Positions 22,619 to 34,400 of a DNA stretch of 64,000 nt are shown here, in pieces (within the stretch, counting starts at the first letter, position 1; each line of letters begins with the position of its first letter). The notes beneath the pieces were generated by a model. It was not told the origin of the DNA. It was given only the letters and a program-made list of their open reading frames with translations, and made no database searches. Position numbers and translations under genes: made by a program. Source of the stretch: Acanthococcus lagerstroemiae (lineage: Eukaryota > Arthropoda > Insecta > Hemiptera > Eriococcidae); assembly GCA_031841125.1 (NCBI GenBank), contig CM063114.1, positions 6,758,001-6,822,000 of the forward strand, written 5' to 3'.

Positions 22619-23005
22619 TTCCAAACTATGGCACCTGAGAAGGGACAAAGGCTCAACATTTTCATAAAATGCAATATTTAGAGGTTTCTAGGTTTGCTGA
22701 ACTCATTTCTGATAACGATTCGTCCTTAATATTCAAACTGTGGCATTTGACAGGGATGAGGTCTTAATATTCTTATAAAAATGCAGTATGGCTGTTCTTA
22801 TAGGGGTATCTAAAGGTCGTTGAACTTATTTCTGATAACGATTCGCTCTTACTTTGCAAACTGTGGTACCTGACAGAGGGCGGGGCTCAAATTTGTATTG
22901 AAATGCAAAATAAATGCCGTTTATAGATAGGTTATTAGGGTTGCCGAATTTGATTTTAATATCGTACAATGCTACTTTGAAACCTGTGGCATGTAGGTAT
23001 TGCAT
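22619..23005 (+). repeat. Three-unit degenerate tandem repeat, ~120 bp
   Basis: The units carry CAAACTGTGGCATTTGACAG-like starts and TTTCTGATAACGATTCG, near 22620, 22736 and 22858, with a fourth start near 22980. A similar layout to the other degenerate arrays in the window. Confidence 0.6.
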
Positions 23006-23009
23006 TATG

Positions 23010-24190
23010 TGGATTCACTTCTGCCCCCCCCCCCCCCCTTTTTGGAGTGTGTTAAGACAGATACAAAAAATTTCAAGACACGATTTTTATGTGAAATTTC
23101 GTGTAGGGAATTTTGCGATTTACACTTTCGCAAAACGATTTATGGTTGAGAACCTGTTGAGGAAAGACTGAGAAAGGGGACACTTATGACCCCCTGGGAA
23201 GCTCGAAATGGGATCTAGGGCTACATACATTTCTTAAATTATTTCTCAAAGTCTTGACTACAAATGTGCCAAACGGCACCTTTGCATAAATAATGTGGGA
23301 TACATACTCGTCTATTCAACTAGTATCCGGAATATAAGAAAAAACCGACACGTTTTTACATCTTCTAGAAAAATTTGCTCATTTCTAATAAATTCCTGAC
23401 ACATGGCTCTGGAGCACAGTCATTACGTGAAAACAGCGTAAATTTAGGAACTTGTTCTTGGAAATGGTGTTCGACAGCTCAGTGTTTCTAATTTGTTCGA
23501 AACAACCGCAGTTCTGCAATTTTAACATAAAATAATGAAAGTCCTTCTCCCATTGTCTGCGCATTCTCTGACGATCTACGAATATTAATCATTATTCGAA
23601 TGCGTATAGTAATAATTTATACCCCATCAATGGATACAGTAGAATAAAACAAGATTTGATTGTCGTAAGAGTTTGTGTGAAAACCATAACCAGTTTGGAA
23701 ACTTCCGCGAGAACAAAAAATTAAATTCAGTGTGAACCTTACATTTCTTTTTATGTGTGTAGTATCGCGTCAGGGTCAAGTGATATATGGACCTGCTGGC
23801 ATTCTAAGAATCTGTTAAGTGTATATAATTCGAAGCTAGTTATTATTCTGGAGAGATAATGAAAAATTTGGTAGTTAATATTAAAAATTATGTGAACCAC
23901 AGTTTCCTTTAGATATTCTGTTTGGATACATACTGGAACTTTCTTTAAAATAGTCACTATGATGGAAAAAGTTTGGAACGGGTGTCTAGATCAAATGCCC
24001 AAAGAATTACAGCCAGGACGGCGTTAAGGGTAGCTAAAGTGTGTCCTCGCATAAGACTGAGCGTAAAAGAAAGGAGTATTAGGAATAATATGAAATGAAC
24101 TTGCTACATAGTGAATAAGTTCGCAGATACGTAGTGGTTTTTGAAGCTACCAAAGTTTGCGACCTCGTAAAACCTCATGAGTTGGTTCGA
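23010..24190. other. Anonymous DNA
   Basis: A long poly(C) run lies at about 23025-23038. No coding frame or recognised repeat. Confidence 0.4.
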
Positions 24191-24194
24191 AAAT

Positions 24195-24455
24195 GAGGGC
24201 GATACTAGAGGAGAGGACAGCTCCCTCTCCTTTCCAAGCCTCTACTGAAGTTGGGAAATTTTAGTAGATGGATCCAAAGTTGGGAAAATCCCAACAAGTC
24301 AGAAATGGTTTCAAGGTTTTTTCTTTTAGCCAATTCCAAAAAATTTTAATATTTGGGAATTTTGAGTTGAGTCAGTTGGGAATTTAACAATTTTTGCCCC
24401 ACGTCCATGTCCCCCCTCCTCTCCCTCCAGAAAGATTCCTTCTAAGTCCCTCTTC
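24195..24455 (+). mobile_element. hAT-like MITE, family B copy
   Basis: GGGAAATTTTAGTAGATGGA, GTTGGGAAAATCC, ATTTGGGAATTTTGAGTTGA and AGTCAGTTGGGAATTTAACA follow the family order. The terminal repeats have decayed. Confidence 0.55.
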
Positions 24456-24459
24456 GTGA

Positions 24460-25320
24460 AAAGAGAAAATGATGGTGAACCCAATTAAAAAGTTGCATTT
24501 GAGTACAAAAATTGAAAATAAGGTGCACTAAATTTCATCGAAAAGTACTAATTATTTGGGTTACACCTCAGAAGCTGGAACTGTACGACTATAAAAATGT
24601 TATATTGTGTGAGACGACAGTCCTAATTGAAAATTTTCAAGATTTTTCAAGTTCCAAGTTTGTTTATGACTCTCCAAAATTGCATCAGGATTTATAGCAG
24701 TGTTGCAGACTCTCTCACATTATTATAGCCATGTTTGAAACTGTGTAACACTATTCCAAACTTGTTAAAACTGTTCAACACATTTATTTGGACTCGTTCA
24801 AGAATTCCCAGGTCTGATTCAACCTTACTAGGACTTACTCCGACACCAATTTTATATGAGGCTTCAGACTCATAGTGACTGTCAAACCTGTTCCAGATCC
24901 GCTTACTCTTTTTTAACTCGTTCAAGACTTTTTGCTCATACACAGATACATTTAAAACCTTTTGAAGCTCTTTTGGACTGTTCTAACCTCACACCACGAC
25001 TACGGACAAAACAACTTCAAGAATTTCCTTTTCCAGTGAATTCTTGAAAATTCTGCTATTATATGCTTCAATGACTAGGCACGTGGATCGTGTTCGGGGA
25101 TCAAAACTATAGCAGTATTGACAATTTTTGTTGTACTAAAAAATGTATGAGGCACTATCTTTGCCCCAGTCAAGATTGACCTCGACAATGGAATGAAAAC
25201 CCTGGTAACAGAACTTTACGCCCATCCCTTCTGAAAATGTGAAGTCACTGACAGCAAATTGAATTTCTAACATATATTTCCAATCTTTCTGGATAATAAT
25301 ATCACGTTACTGGGAAAAAG
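24460..25320. other. Anonymous DNA
   Basis: The stretch 24690-25010 is rich in short CTGTTC/GTTCAA words but has no clear period. No gene seen. Confidence 0.35.
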
Positions 25321-25324
25321 AAAG

Positions 25325-25715
25325 AGTCTGATCGATGCATGGAAGGACATTATTACATGGATATGTCGTCCAACGTCCAGGGGACTGCGTTGATGCGCAT
25401 ACCCACATTCTTATAATTAGTTTAAAAAATATAACTTAAATAATAATAATTATTAAAAAAATTAAATTAATCCTTTCGTACTAAATTTAATTTAAAATAT
25501 TGAAAGATAAAATCCAACCTAATTGCCTTCTCTAGTCGTCCATTTTCGTCATCACTCGGCATTCTTCGTGTGCACCGATCGAACCGTGATGAAACGAATG
25601 ACCGCGTAAAGAAGAGCACGCAACTACATCACGATGATATTGTTTTTTGCGAAACGTTTCCTGCAGAATTTTCTTCTGTTGCGTGGTGAGCCATTAGACG
25701 TATCCATGTCAAAAA
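25325..25715 (-). repeat. Dispersed repeat family C, copy with AT-rich insert
   Basis: Opposite in orientation to the copy at 11540. It has ACATGGATATGTCGTCCA, CCTTCTCTAGTCGTCCATT, CGGCATTCTTCGTGTG and CCATTAGACGTATCCATGTC. About 100 bp of AT-rich DNA (25410-25515) interrupts it. Confidence 0.65.
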
Positions 25716-25719
25716 CACC

Positions 25720-26975
25720 TTGTAACTAAAATTTTATAAAATATAACAGGTGTCGAGACAAGATAGTAACGTGCGCAATGATGGACCATCACTCTATGAT
25801 TTCTCCATTCAAATGATGGTATTGCCCTCTCTAATGAATTAATTGGATTGGTAGAATTATTTGTTGCGAATATTGTTGTTTTACCTAAAATATCCCCCCC
25901 CCCCTTCAAAAAATCGAAAATTAGGGTTCAAAAGTCGGTGGTAAGAAAATATTTTCAGTTTCTCGAGGATGTCCCAGCAACTCATAAAATGTTACGAAAC
26001 CAATTAGTCGGTCTTTCGAAAATCAGACGTAAAGCTTCACTCTTCGATAGCAAAACTCATAAAATGTTACGAAAATCAGAAATATTTTAATTAAGACCGT
26101 TTCTTCTATAATGAAAACGGAAAAAAAAAAATCCTACCTTTGTCAAAATAAGGGTCACCCTGTATAGCTGCACTACTAATTCATTCTATCATTAATTTTT
26201 TTACACCGTGCCTACTGCGTATTTTCATAATGTTACTTCTTTCTTAAGATAAAAATTCCTTTGTAAAATTTTGATGGAGAGTTGCCAAAATCTCGGACTA
26301 AAATCTGTAGAATATCAAACTATAGATATAAATACAGGTGTTATGGAAAATATTGGGTTAAAAAATTTTAAAACGTGGCCAGACTATTTGAAAAGCTGGT
26401 TTGTTGGCAACTTTGTACGAACATTTCCCGCTGACACTGACATCTAACCCTGTAGAGCTGCATGAATTATGTTAGCTTCTTCAGCGATTTACCATTTATG
26501 CTTCTTTTTCTTGGAATCGCCAGGGGTAAGATCCTTAATTAATAATGAGCATTGCGGGCCTTAATATTCAGCATTTGATTTATTCTGTTCTGTTGTTAGT
26601 AATCTACACATAAAACCGATAGAGAGTGCTAGGCAGTGGGGAAAAGGAGCCATCCCCAAATTGGAATCAGAGCGCTACATTTGGGCCAGCGCCTTCTAGA
26701 ATCTATTCTCTGAATTTCCAAGAGGGTGATAGCCTTATAGAATTTGCTTTTACTTCTCTGTCTTCTTTGCTTATCATGACTTGGCATAGGTACATATAAT
26801 ATGCTGTGCTATCCAGTATTATGTTAATTAGGGATGATGAAAGCAACAACCTGACTCGCCACAATATTGAACTATTTCTCACCTAATGTCATTCTACAAA
26901 CCTAGTTATATCATTTAGCTCTCTTAACAAAAGTTTCTTAACCCCACTGATAAATGCTCACTACTTCTGCTTCAG
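25720..26975. other. Anonymous DNA upstream of receptor exon A
   Basis: No exon joining in phase 2 was found here. A lone AGGGTCACCCTGTATA near 26150 resembles a mariner-type terminus without a partner. Confidence 0.35.
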
Positions 26976-29139
26976 AATCTGCAATGGCTCGAAAACTTGC
27001 AACGTCGTCAATCAGGTGCCCCTCGAATACCGGAACCTCACCATTCGAAACTGCATGTGCGACGAACAGTGTTTCACGTACGGTGATTGCTGCGAGGACT
27101 CCAATTCATCAACCAGCGGTCATCAACCATCCGAAAGTCAGTTCACATGTGTTGCTACGAGCTTCAACGGAGGTATTTACATGAAAACCGCGTGCCCTCC
27201 GTCGTGGAACGAGTCGGATAGTACAAAAGAGAACTGCGAATCTCAGGATTCGAATGTACTCCGAATTGATGCTCTTCTTACAACCCCGGTCACTAGCACC
27301 CGAAGCCGACTAACATACAGAAATCTATTCTGCGCCCTCTGTCACAATGAAACGGACTTCGAATTCTGGCATATTGGCTTCACATATACATTTTTCGCTG
27401 CCGGCATTCCTAGAAATAGCGAGAACTCGACCACGGACCTAAGTCAGTTGAATTATACGGTCTCAGTTGCAGGAAATGAGACTAATTCAACTTCACCAAG
27501 CCCGATTCCTGTTACCATTGATGTCGCGGTCCCAACAAACCCGCCTATTACCATTGATACGGTTGTTGAAAACATGTTCGTGGATGATTCAGACGACTCA
27601 TTTTGGGTGTGGAAGACCTTAGTGAACGACGCATTTTACGCGTGTTCATTCAACGCGATTTTACCTCAAAATCTTACCGAGTATGTAAGGCCTTGTGTGC
27701 CGAATGTAATAGATACTTGTGCTACCAATACGAATTCAACAGAACCCACTAAATGCTCTGGTTATACGTCCTATGTGTACGCCGATGACAAAGTGTACAA
27801 AAATCAAGCCTGTTTGGCTTGTAATAACAAGTCGGTAGGAACTTATGTTCATTGCCGACCTAGAGGTTCTGAGGGAACACATCCTGAATTCAATGAGCTA
27901 GAAATCACGCACTCGGGAGTTAAAAAAGCGAGTCGATGCTCACAGATACCAGAAAATAACACCGCGTACTTAGTATTACTCTGTGCGTATGTGAATGCGC
28001 AAAACGTTGAAGCACCATCTGCTTCCAGTTCAGTATCAACTACTTGTTACTTACGGCGAAAAGACATTAATAAAGTTTGTTTAATTAGCCTAAACTTCAC
28101 AGACGACGAGATTGAATTCCTCGGTAATGACTCTATTTATCTGAAACCCTATAAAACGGTATATCCGGATGAAGAATGGGTTGTATATGAGAAGAATCAT
28201 ACGTATGTATGTGGAACTTACATTGCGACAGACACTACCTATAAAATTCTCGACTACATCGACATAGTAGCTAGTGAAATATTGATCAAAATATCTATGT
28301 TGTGTCTTCTTCTGCAATTGTTGGTGTTCCAGCAGCTACCAGAAATGAAGAATTTGTCCGGCAAGAATTTAGCTGCATTCTGTGTCACACTGCTGGTAGC
28401 TCTTTTCTGTTTTGACATCGGGCCGCTTTTGCCTTCTTGCGTGGTCACAGCGGCGATCATGCATTACGCATTTCTCAGTTGCTTTACCTGGATGCTGATC
28501 ATGTCCTACGACTGTTGGCTGAGCTTGTACCGGGCTACAAAATTTCGAACTTCGAGTGGTAAGCACACCGTCAAGTTCGTGGTGTATTGTGTCGTTAGTT
28601 GGTGTGCGCCGCTGCTCGTTATCGGTCCTTCTGTTTATTTTGACTTCGGAGGCTTGTTCGAGATAGTTGGATGCTCCTTGCAACCGGGATATGGATTAGG
28701 CCCCGATTGCTTCATTTTTGGAAAGGAAGCCCAATTTTATTTGTTCTTTGTGCCGGCATCGACCATGTTTGTTGGAAACGTTCTATTTTTCGCGCACACT
28801 GCGTATATGATTTACCTAAGTCAGCGGAAGACGGTGAATCCAAATACGAGGCACGACTTCCGGTTGTACACAAGACTCGCTTTGCTGATGGGCTTAACAT
28901 GGACGTTCGGTTCGTTGGCGCAGGTTCTCAATAGCAAGCTCATCGGAGTGATATTCACAGTGTTGAATATGTCGCAGGGAATATTTATATTTTTCGGATT
29001 CACTTTCAAGAAGAAAACACTGAAGTCGCTGATGGAGAAGAATAAGGATAATCGATTCATCTCGACTACATTGTCAACATTTGTGACCACTGAAATGACT
29101 GTCGCTTCGGAAGTTAAGACGCAGTCCGAAGCCATTTGA
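26976..29139 (+). CDS. Receptor gene A, main exon: SMB-domain family 2-like GPCR
   Basis: The exon follows a good acceptor (CTACTTCTGCTTCAG) in phase 2 and encodes 720 residues to TGA. Residues 2-60 are an SMB-type domain with eight cysteines and the hallmark NCMCDEQC...YGDCCED. A cysteine-rich ectodomain to about residue 425 has LTYRNLFCALCHN and CVPNVIDTC...QACLACN blocks shared with gene B, and many N-glycosylation sites. Seven membrane segments span about 428-675, with Methuselah/secretin-like motifs MHYAFLSCFTWMLIMSYD, LLMGLTWTFG and LNMSQGIFIFFGF. A short Ser/Thr-rich tail ends it. No HL-S/T GPS site is seen. It is probably a plasma-membrane peptide or protein receptor; the ligand is unknown. 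The signal peptide must lie on an upstream exon, perhaps 10470-10628. Confidence 0.85.
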
Positions 29140-30780
29140 GAACTGAGAAGACACTGTTGTGGCAGTTTCGGTTTAGCAGATTTTTCGGCGTGCCATAAAT
29201 ATATAGCCTGCAGCGAATTCGTGCTTATCAGCACTTGCATTTACTGAGATAAAAGCTTTTGTGTATTTCAAGATTTTTACGCGGTAAATTCGATTTTATT
29301 TGTAATGCGAGTCAAGTTCATATAGTTTGTCCAAGGTTAGTATTCTTGCTGTCTATTATTCAGGTGTATCTGTCTTGGTATATGAGGTTGAATTTTGACT
29401 AAGATGTGTTACAAGAACAGGATTTCAATTGTGTTTGACCAAATCAGAGGTGCCTGTCATATTCCGTAAGTCTGATGTGTATCTACCTATCCCGCGAGAC
29501 AGTGATTTGAAATCAGTATTAATGCAGAGTATGTAGGTTGTTCTTCTGGTGATAGTTGCAGGTAGGTACACCAAATCCTCATTCTGGATCTCTTTTTAGA
29601 CCTGGTTTTTTAAAGGGAATTTTAGGATGGATTGCATGTGTACAAATAGTAAGTGGAAAGATGCAGAATCCCGGATTTGTTCCAGGAGATGAAATGCAAA
29701 AGTTTATACTTGCAGAATATCAGTTCGGCGATTATAGTTTACTGGGTAAAATAGATTAGATGATTACAATATTGTTTTGGCAGAGGTGACTGAGATTCTT
29801 TGGAAAAGGAATAAGTTGGATCAAAGTCCATCGAATTTACTGTCTAAATTACTCATTACCAGAATCCAGGCCATCTTTTCCCGGCTGTGAACCAACATAT
29901 CAGATGCAAAAATATTTCCTTAATGTGTTACCAGTTATTTTTGTATAAGTATTTCTGCTAGTGTTCACAAGTGTTGCTAGGTGTTTTTGGACATTGATCA
30001 ATATTTCAAAACGTGTGTCTGATTGTTGGCCAGTACTTCCTCGTGTAGGTTGAACAATTCCTGCCTAATGTCACTGAATGTTGGCGAAAGTATAAAAAAA
30101 GTTTTCACGCTGAAGTGTTAGTGGTTAGTTGGCTCGTTGATGTTACAAGTTAGATCAATGACTGGGACTTCTGATTATTGCAGAACCATACTTGAAAGTA
30201 CGGTACTTATATTAATACTCGACATGACCCACGTATGTATGTATAACCCTGACATCCCTATAGCTAAAGGTTGTGATTTTGTCAACGATTCTCAGGGGTG
30301 TCTGTTTATTTGTGAGAGGGGGGGGGGGGGTCAGGTGACTTTTCATATATGTTGGAAAATGTTTTAAGTGTGCTGCCTTCTTAGCTATTTACATGACTTT
30401 TGTGTGGTTAAGACGCTATTTTTACCTGTTTGTGAGTGTTTACATTCATGCAGTAGTATTTGCTTGCATGAGTTCTGACTCAGGTACTGATATTTTATAG
30501 CTAAAATGTGGACTCCTGACATTTTGGCGGCGTTCTCTATTCCTATAAATGGTTTTGAATACATAGGTACCTCTGAATCAGTTTTTAAAATACACTTCAT
30601 AATTCAAAGAAAGTTAACATTTCAGCCAGTGTGACCCGATTGACAGTTCGTGATGGGCAAATGACTAAGATTACAAGTTGGTTTGTCACAAACCAGTCGA
30701 GTAAATATAAATGCAGTTTTTCAATGAAAACTTCAAGAAAATTATTAATATATGTGACTGAAAAGTAATTACCATCTACT
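29140..30780. other. 3' flank of receptor gene A, then anonymous DNA
   Basis: No AATAAA lies close to the stop, so the polyadenylation site cannot be placed. A G-run occurs at about 30319-30330. The 60-75 codon frames here show no features. Confidence 0.4.
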
Positions 30781-30785
30781 AGGGT

Positions 30786-31265
30786 CAGTCGGAGATGGAA
30801 AGCCATATGATAAAACTTTTGCTTACGGCTTTAGCTTCTGACATTAGAAAATAAAACTTTGGCTTTTGCTTTTCAAATTTTTCATATTCAGCTTTCCCTT
30901 TTGGCTTTTGCTTTTTAACGCAAAAGTCACAAGCTTTAAGCTTATTTCCACTTTAGACTTTCGGCCTTTTCCCTAAATTTTGAATATTTTGTACAACATA
31001 ATATTTTTTAGAAATAGCTTTTCACAACACTGCTTAACAGTTAACACTTAACAGCACTGGTCATTGAGATAATGAAAATAAAAATAAACATTTGAAATTA
31101 TAATTTAAATACTGGAAAAGTTAGAGAAAATAGAACTTCGGCTTGTGCTTTCAATTCTTTGTGCATTCTAGCTTTTGCTTTCAGCGTTTGCTTTTTAGGG
31201 TAAAAAACTCTGCTTTTGGCTTTCCGCTTTCAGCTTTTAGCTGGCTTATTTCCATTTCTGACTAG
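30786..31265. repeat. MITE-like block rich in GCTTTTGGCTTT words
   Basis: The ends are roughly inverted: CAGTCGGAGATGGAAAGCCA at the left, and TGGCTTATTTCCATTTCTGA at the right. The interior is made of GCTTTTGCTTT/GGCTTTCCGC variants around an AT-rich centre. A clean target duplication was not found. Confidence 0.45.
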
Positions 31266-31455
31266 TGTAATATCGGCCACTAATAACTTGTTTGCTGATA
31301 ACTATACTAGCGCTCCTACAACAAGTCATGAGTAGCCGATATTACCACACCGGTGTCTAATATTGCCCCAATTGACTTTACTGAGATACTAGCGCTCCTA
31401 CAACAAGTTATGAGTGGCTGATATTACCACCAGTGCCCAATATTACCCCAGTTGA
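31266..31455. repeat. Inverted repeat plus 82-bp tandem duplication
   Basis: GTAATATCGGCCACTAATAA (31267 onward) is nearly complementary to AACAAGTCATGAGTAGCCGA (about 31319 onward): 26-bp arms with three mismatches and a 26-bp loop. The segment from ATACTAGCGCTCCTACAACA is then repeated, with copies starting at 31304 and 31386. Confidence 0.7.
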
Positions 31456-31459
31456 CGGT

Positions 31460-34400
31460 AGAAATTTACTCAAGTGATTACTTTGACCTCACATGAGTGG
31501 AAAATAGTCTCAAAAATTTCCAACATATTAGTGATGAGTAATAAAAACTTGCCATGTCAATCGGGGAACTTCTATTTTAGCTTTTGGTGAAAGATTGACG
31601 GAAAAAATTTTTGAAAGAAACTTATTTTATTTTGTGCTCTTTGTTCCTTACAATTCTTATGAATGCAGTTTGTTAAAATTCTTGCAGTTTCATTTAATTC
31701 GAACTTCGGCTTCATATGCCTCTGGATTTATTTCGGTTTCTAACTTAAGCGATTGATACCAGATCGAGTTTTAACTCTTGAAAGAAATTTTCGTCTGCCT
31801 CCTCTCAAGTTTGCTGTATAGTGTTGATTATTTCAAACAAATTAGAGTGCTAAGTGGAAAGGTAGAATGTTTTCTAACCCCTGGTATGCGTAAATGTGTT
31901 GAATCATTTCCTATCTATATTGGTTTTAATGTTACCACCAGAAGAATAATTAATAATCGTTATTCCATTGAAATATAAACTAATATGAGGAAGAGAATTG
32001 GAAATAGCGCCAGACCACAGTGACCACAATTAGGAAACTGTCTTGTAAACCTGTCATACTCATAGCAAGAACTAGTTTTCCAAGATGAGTGAAATGTAGA
32101 AACTGAAACTGATCCTCTAGAATAAAGAAAATGATGTGTTTTGAGTATGCTTTGTACGAAAAGCTATATCTATTTTCATTACTCAGTATGATTCAGTATT
32201 TTGTAAACTCTCATCTGTCATATCCGCTGGAATTTTCATTCACATAATTTCTGTTCGTGTTAACGAAAAGGGATGTTTAGTTTTTCTTCGTTAATAGAAG
32301 AAATGTTTTTAATGCAATATGACGCCCGTAACTCGTTAACCTTCTTGGCATCCTGCCGTATGAGTTAGCAGACCCTTCAAGAAATATGTTGTCGATTCTG
32401 TTTTTATATTCGCTTAATATTCGATCTGCAGGCTAAAGATAATTTTTATGTACTCGTAAGAAACTGATTTTTTTCTTCTTTTTTTTTCTACTTTTTTATA
32501 TCCTAGTCATAAATATTTAAAACGAAATCTGTGTTTGTATAAAGTTAAGATGTGTACGTATTGTGCGTTAGTTGAATTTGCATCTGACTATCAGCAATAA
32601 ACATTCTGGGACATGATTCATGAGTACCATCAGCAGCCAGTGGCGTCGAAAGGTACAAGGGTATCCCCTCTCCCCCCTCCAAAAAATTATCAAGTTCATA
32701 AAAAGGCGCCGTACGAGATTTCCGAAACAATTCAGAAGTTTTGGAGATGTACTAGAATTTACCTTGTTATTTTCACTTTTGACAGAAAAGAGAACTTTTT
32801 TGCTTGTTGACGTATATTTTCAAAGTTTATGTCCCCCTGAATAAGAACCTTCCGATGCCATGATGAGCAGCATATACGAGTGAAAGGCTCTTCTTGATCA
32901 AAGGAAAATGAAAGGTACACTATCGTGTTTTAGGTGATTTTCAACTTAATAATGTAAGTCTACTTTGAGGTAATATACTCATGATTGTGAACTGACTTCA
33001 AAAAAGTACCCACACAAGAAAGCCTCTGTCATGTCTCAGTTGTGAAGCTGATTCGCAAATATCGTAGTTTTTATCTCTCTCGTATGCAATTTTTTAAATC
33101 ATCCTTAATATACTTTCACTTCTTTTTGGCATATGCGTGCATTGTCATACGCTCCACCGAACCATGGTTGTATTACGTACCACATATGTTTTTGTATTTT
33201 TGTTAGTCTTATCATGTAGCTACTATTCATCGATTTTATTGTGTTATAGAAAACTTTTTGTTCAGTATATGTTTTCAAATTTGTAAACATTGAAAATTTT
33301 TGAATTTGAGATTGACTCTTTTTGTTTGAAAATTTCTCTGTATGTACTTGGGATGTATTTTTAAAATGACAAAAATTTCAGGACTTGACCGCCGATTCAA
33401 GAAACAATGCACCCTTGCAGTGAGTCAGTAGTACTGTGTAATATCAACACGACTACAGGTGAAGAAAATAATTATTTTCACGAGCGAACAATGTCCGCTT
33501 ACAAAGACGTAAGATATTTCAGATTCACATTTGATCACTTACGAAAAACGGTTGATTATATTAAGTTTATTTCATTTATGTTAAGTGTTCACCAGAAAAC
33601 ATGTTCCGTAGAAGGTCGATGCCGAAGGTCTTCCGTTCAGTGTGAAGATATGAATGTGCCCGAAGAATGCGTGTAAATTGTTTGGACTAAAAATAATGCC
33701 TCAAGAGTAAGCCACTGCTGCTATCCAACAGATGGATATTTACGCTCCGAAGCCACCCGAGTACTGGTCCATTGGGATGTCGATAACTTGTATAACTGAT
33801 AAAATATTAAAAAGAATAAAAAATAGGAAGTGGTCCTTCGAAATTCAGATAACGTCATCACAAGAGTTAATGTGCGTCATGTGAGTACAACGTCGATGTT
33901 TAAAAAAAAAATCCATTCATTCATTTAAATTGTTAAAATTAATAAATTTGATTTCAGGTGTTCAAAGTAAATTTGCTCCGTCGGTGGAATAAAAGGTAAT
34001 TAATTCAGCTTGTTATATAGACTGTGCTGTATGAATCAGAGCCAGTTCTATGGATTATGTATTGTATAGCAAATCAGATGAGGTAGAAAGAAAAATAACA
34101 CGCTGTAGTTTGAATATTTATTTTGGTTTGTGTGATTATTAATTGAAATTATGTCAATATTAACCGAAACTATATTTTAAAAAACCCATATTACTAGTAC
34201 TCTGCAATTTTTTTTTGAGGATGTAAAGGGCCTCTACAAATACTGGGACCCCGGACCTACTAAGTTCAAATCCGGCACTGTGAACAAAGCTGAAATATTA
34301 GAACTCCCTCAAATTGAAAAGTAAGACTACGACTAATATATAATTCCTGAAAATATTTTCAGCCAAGAATTCACTCTTTTATGAAAATTAATTGTTGATT

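Noticed and set aside
26146..26161. Mariner-type terminus AGGGTCACCCTGTATA
   Set aside because: No inverted partner or TA-flanked mate was found nearby.
26498..26525. Mini-exon with MLLFLGIAR and a GTAAGA donor as first exon of gene A
   Set aside because: It ends in phase 1, but the main exon needs phase 2, and the hydrophobic stretch is too short for a signal peptide.
33407..33676. Cys-containing 89-codon frame between the receptor genes
   Set aside because: It lacks the SMB CxCD..DCC core, a signal peptide or a convincing splice partner.
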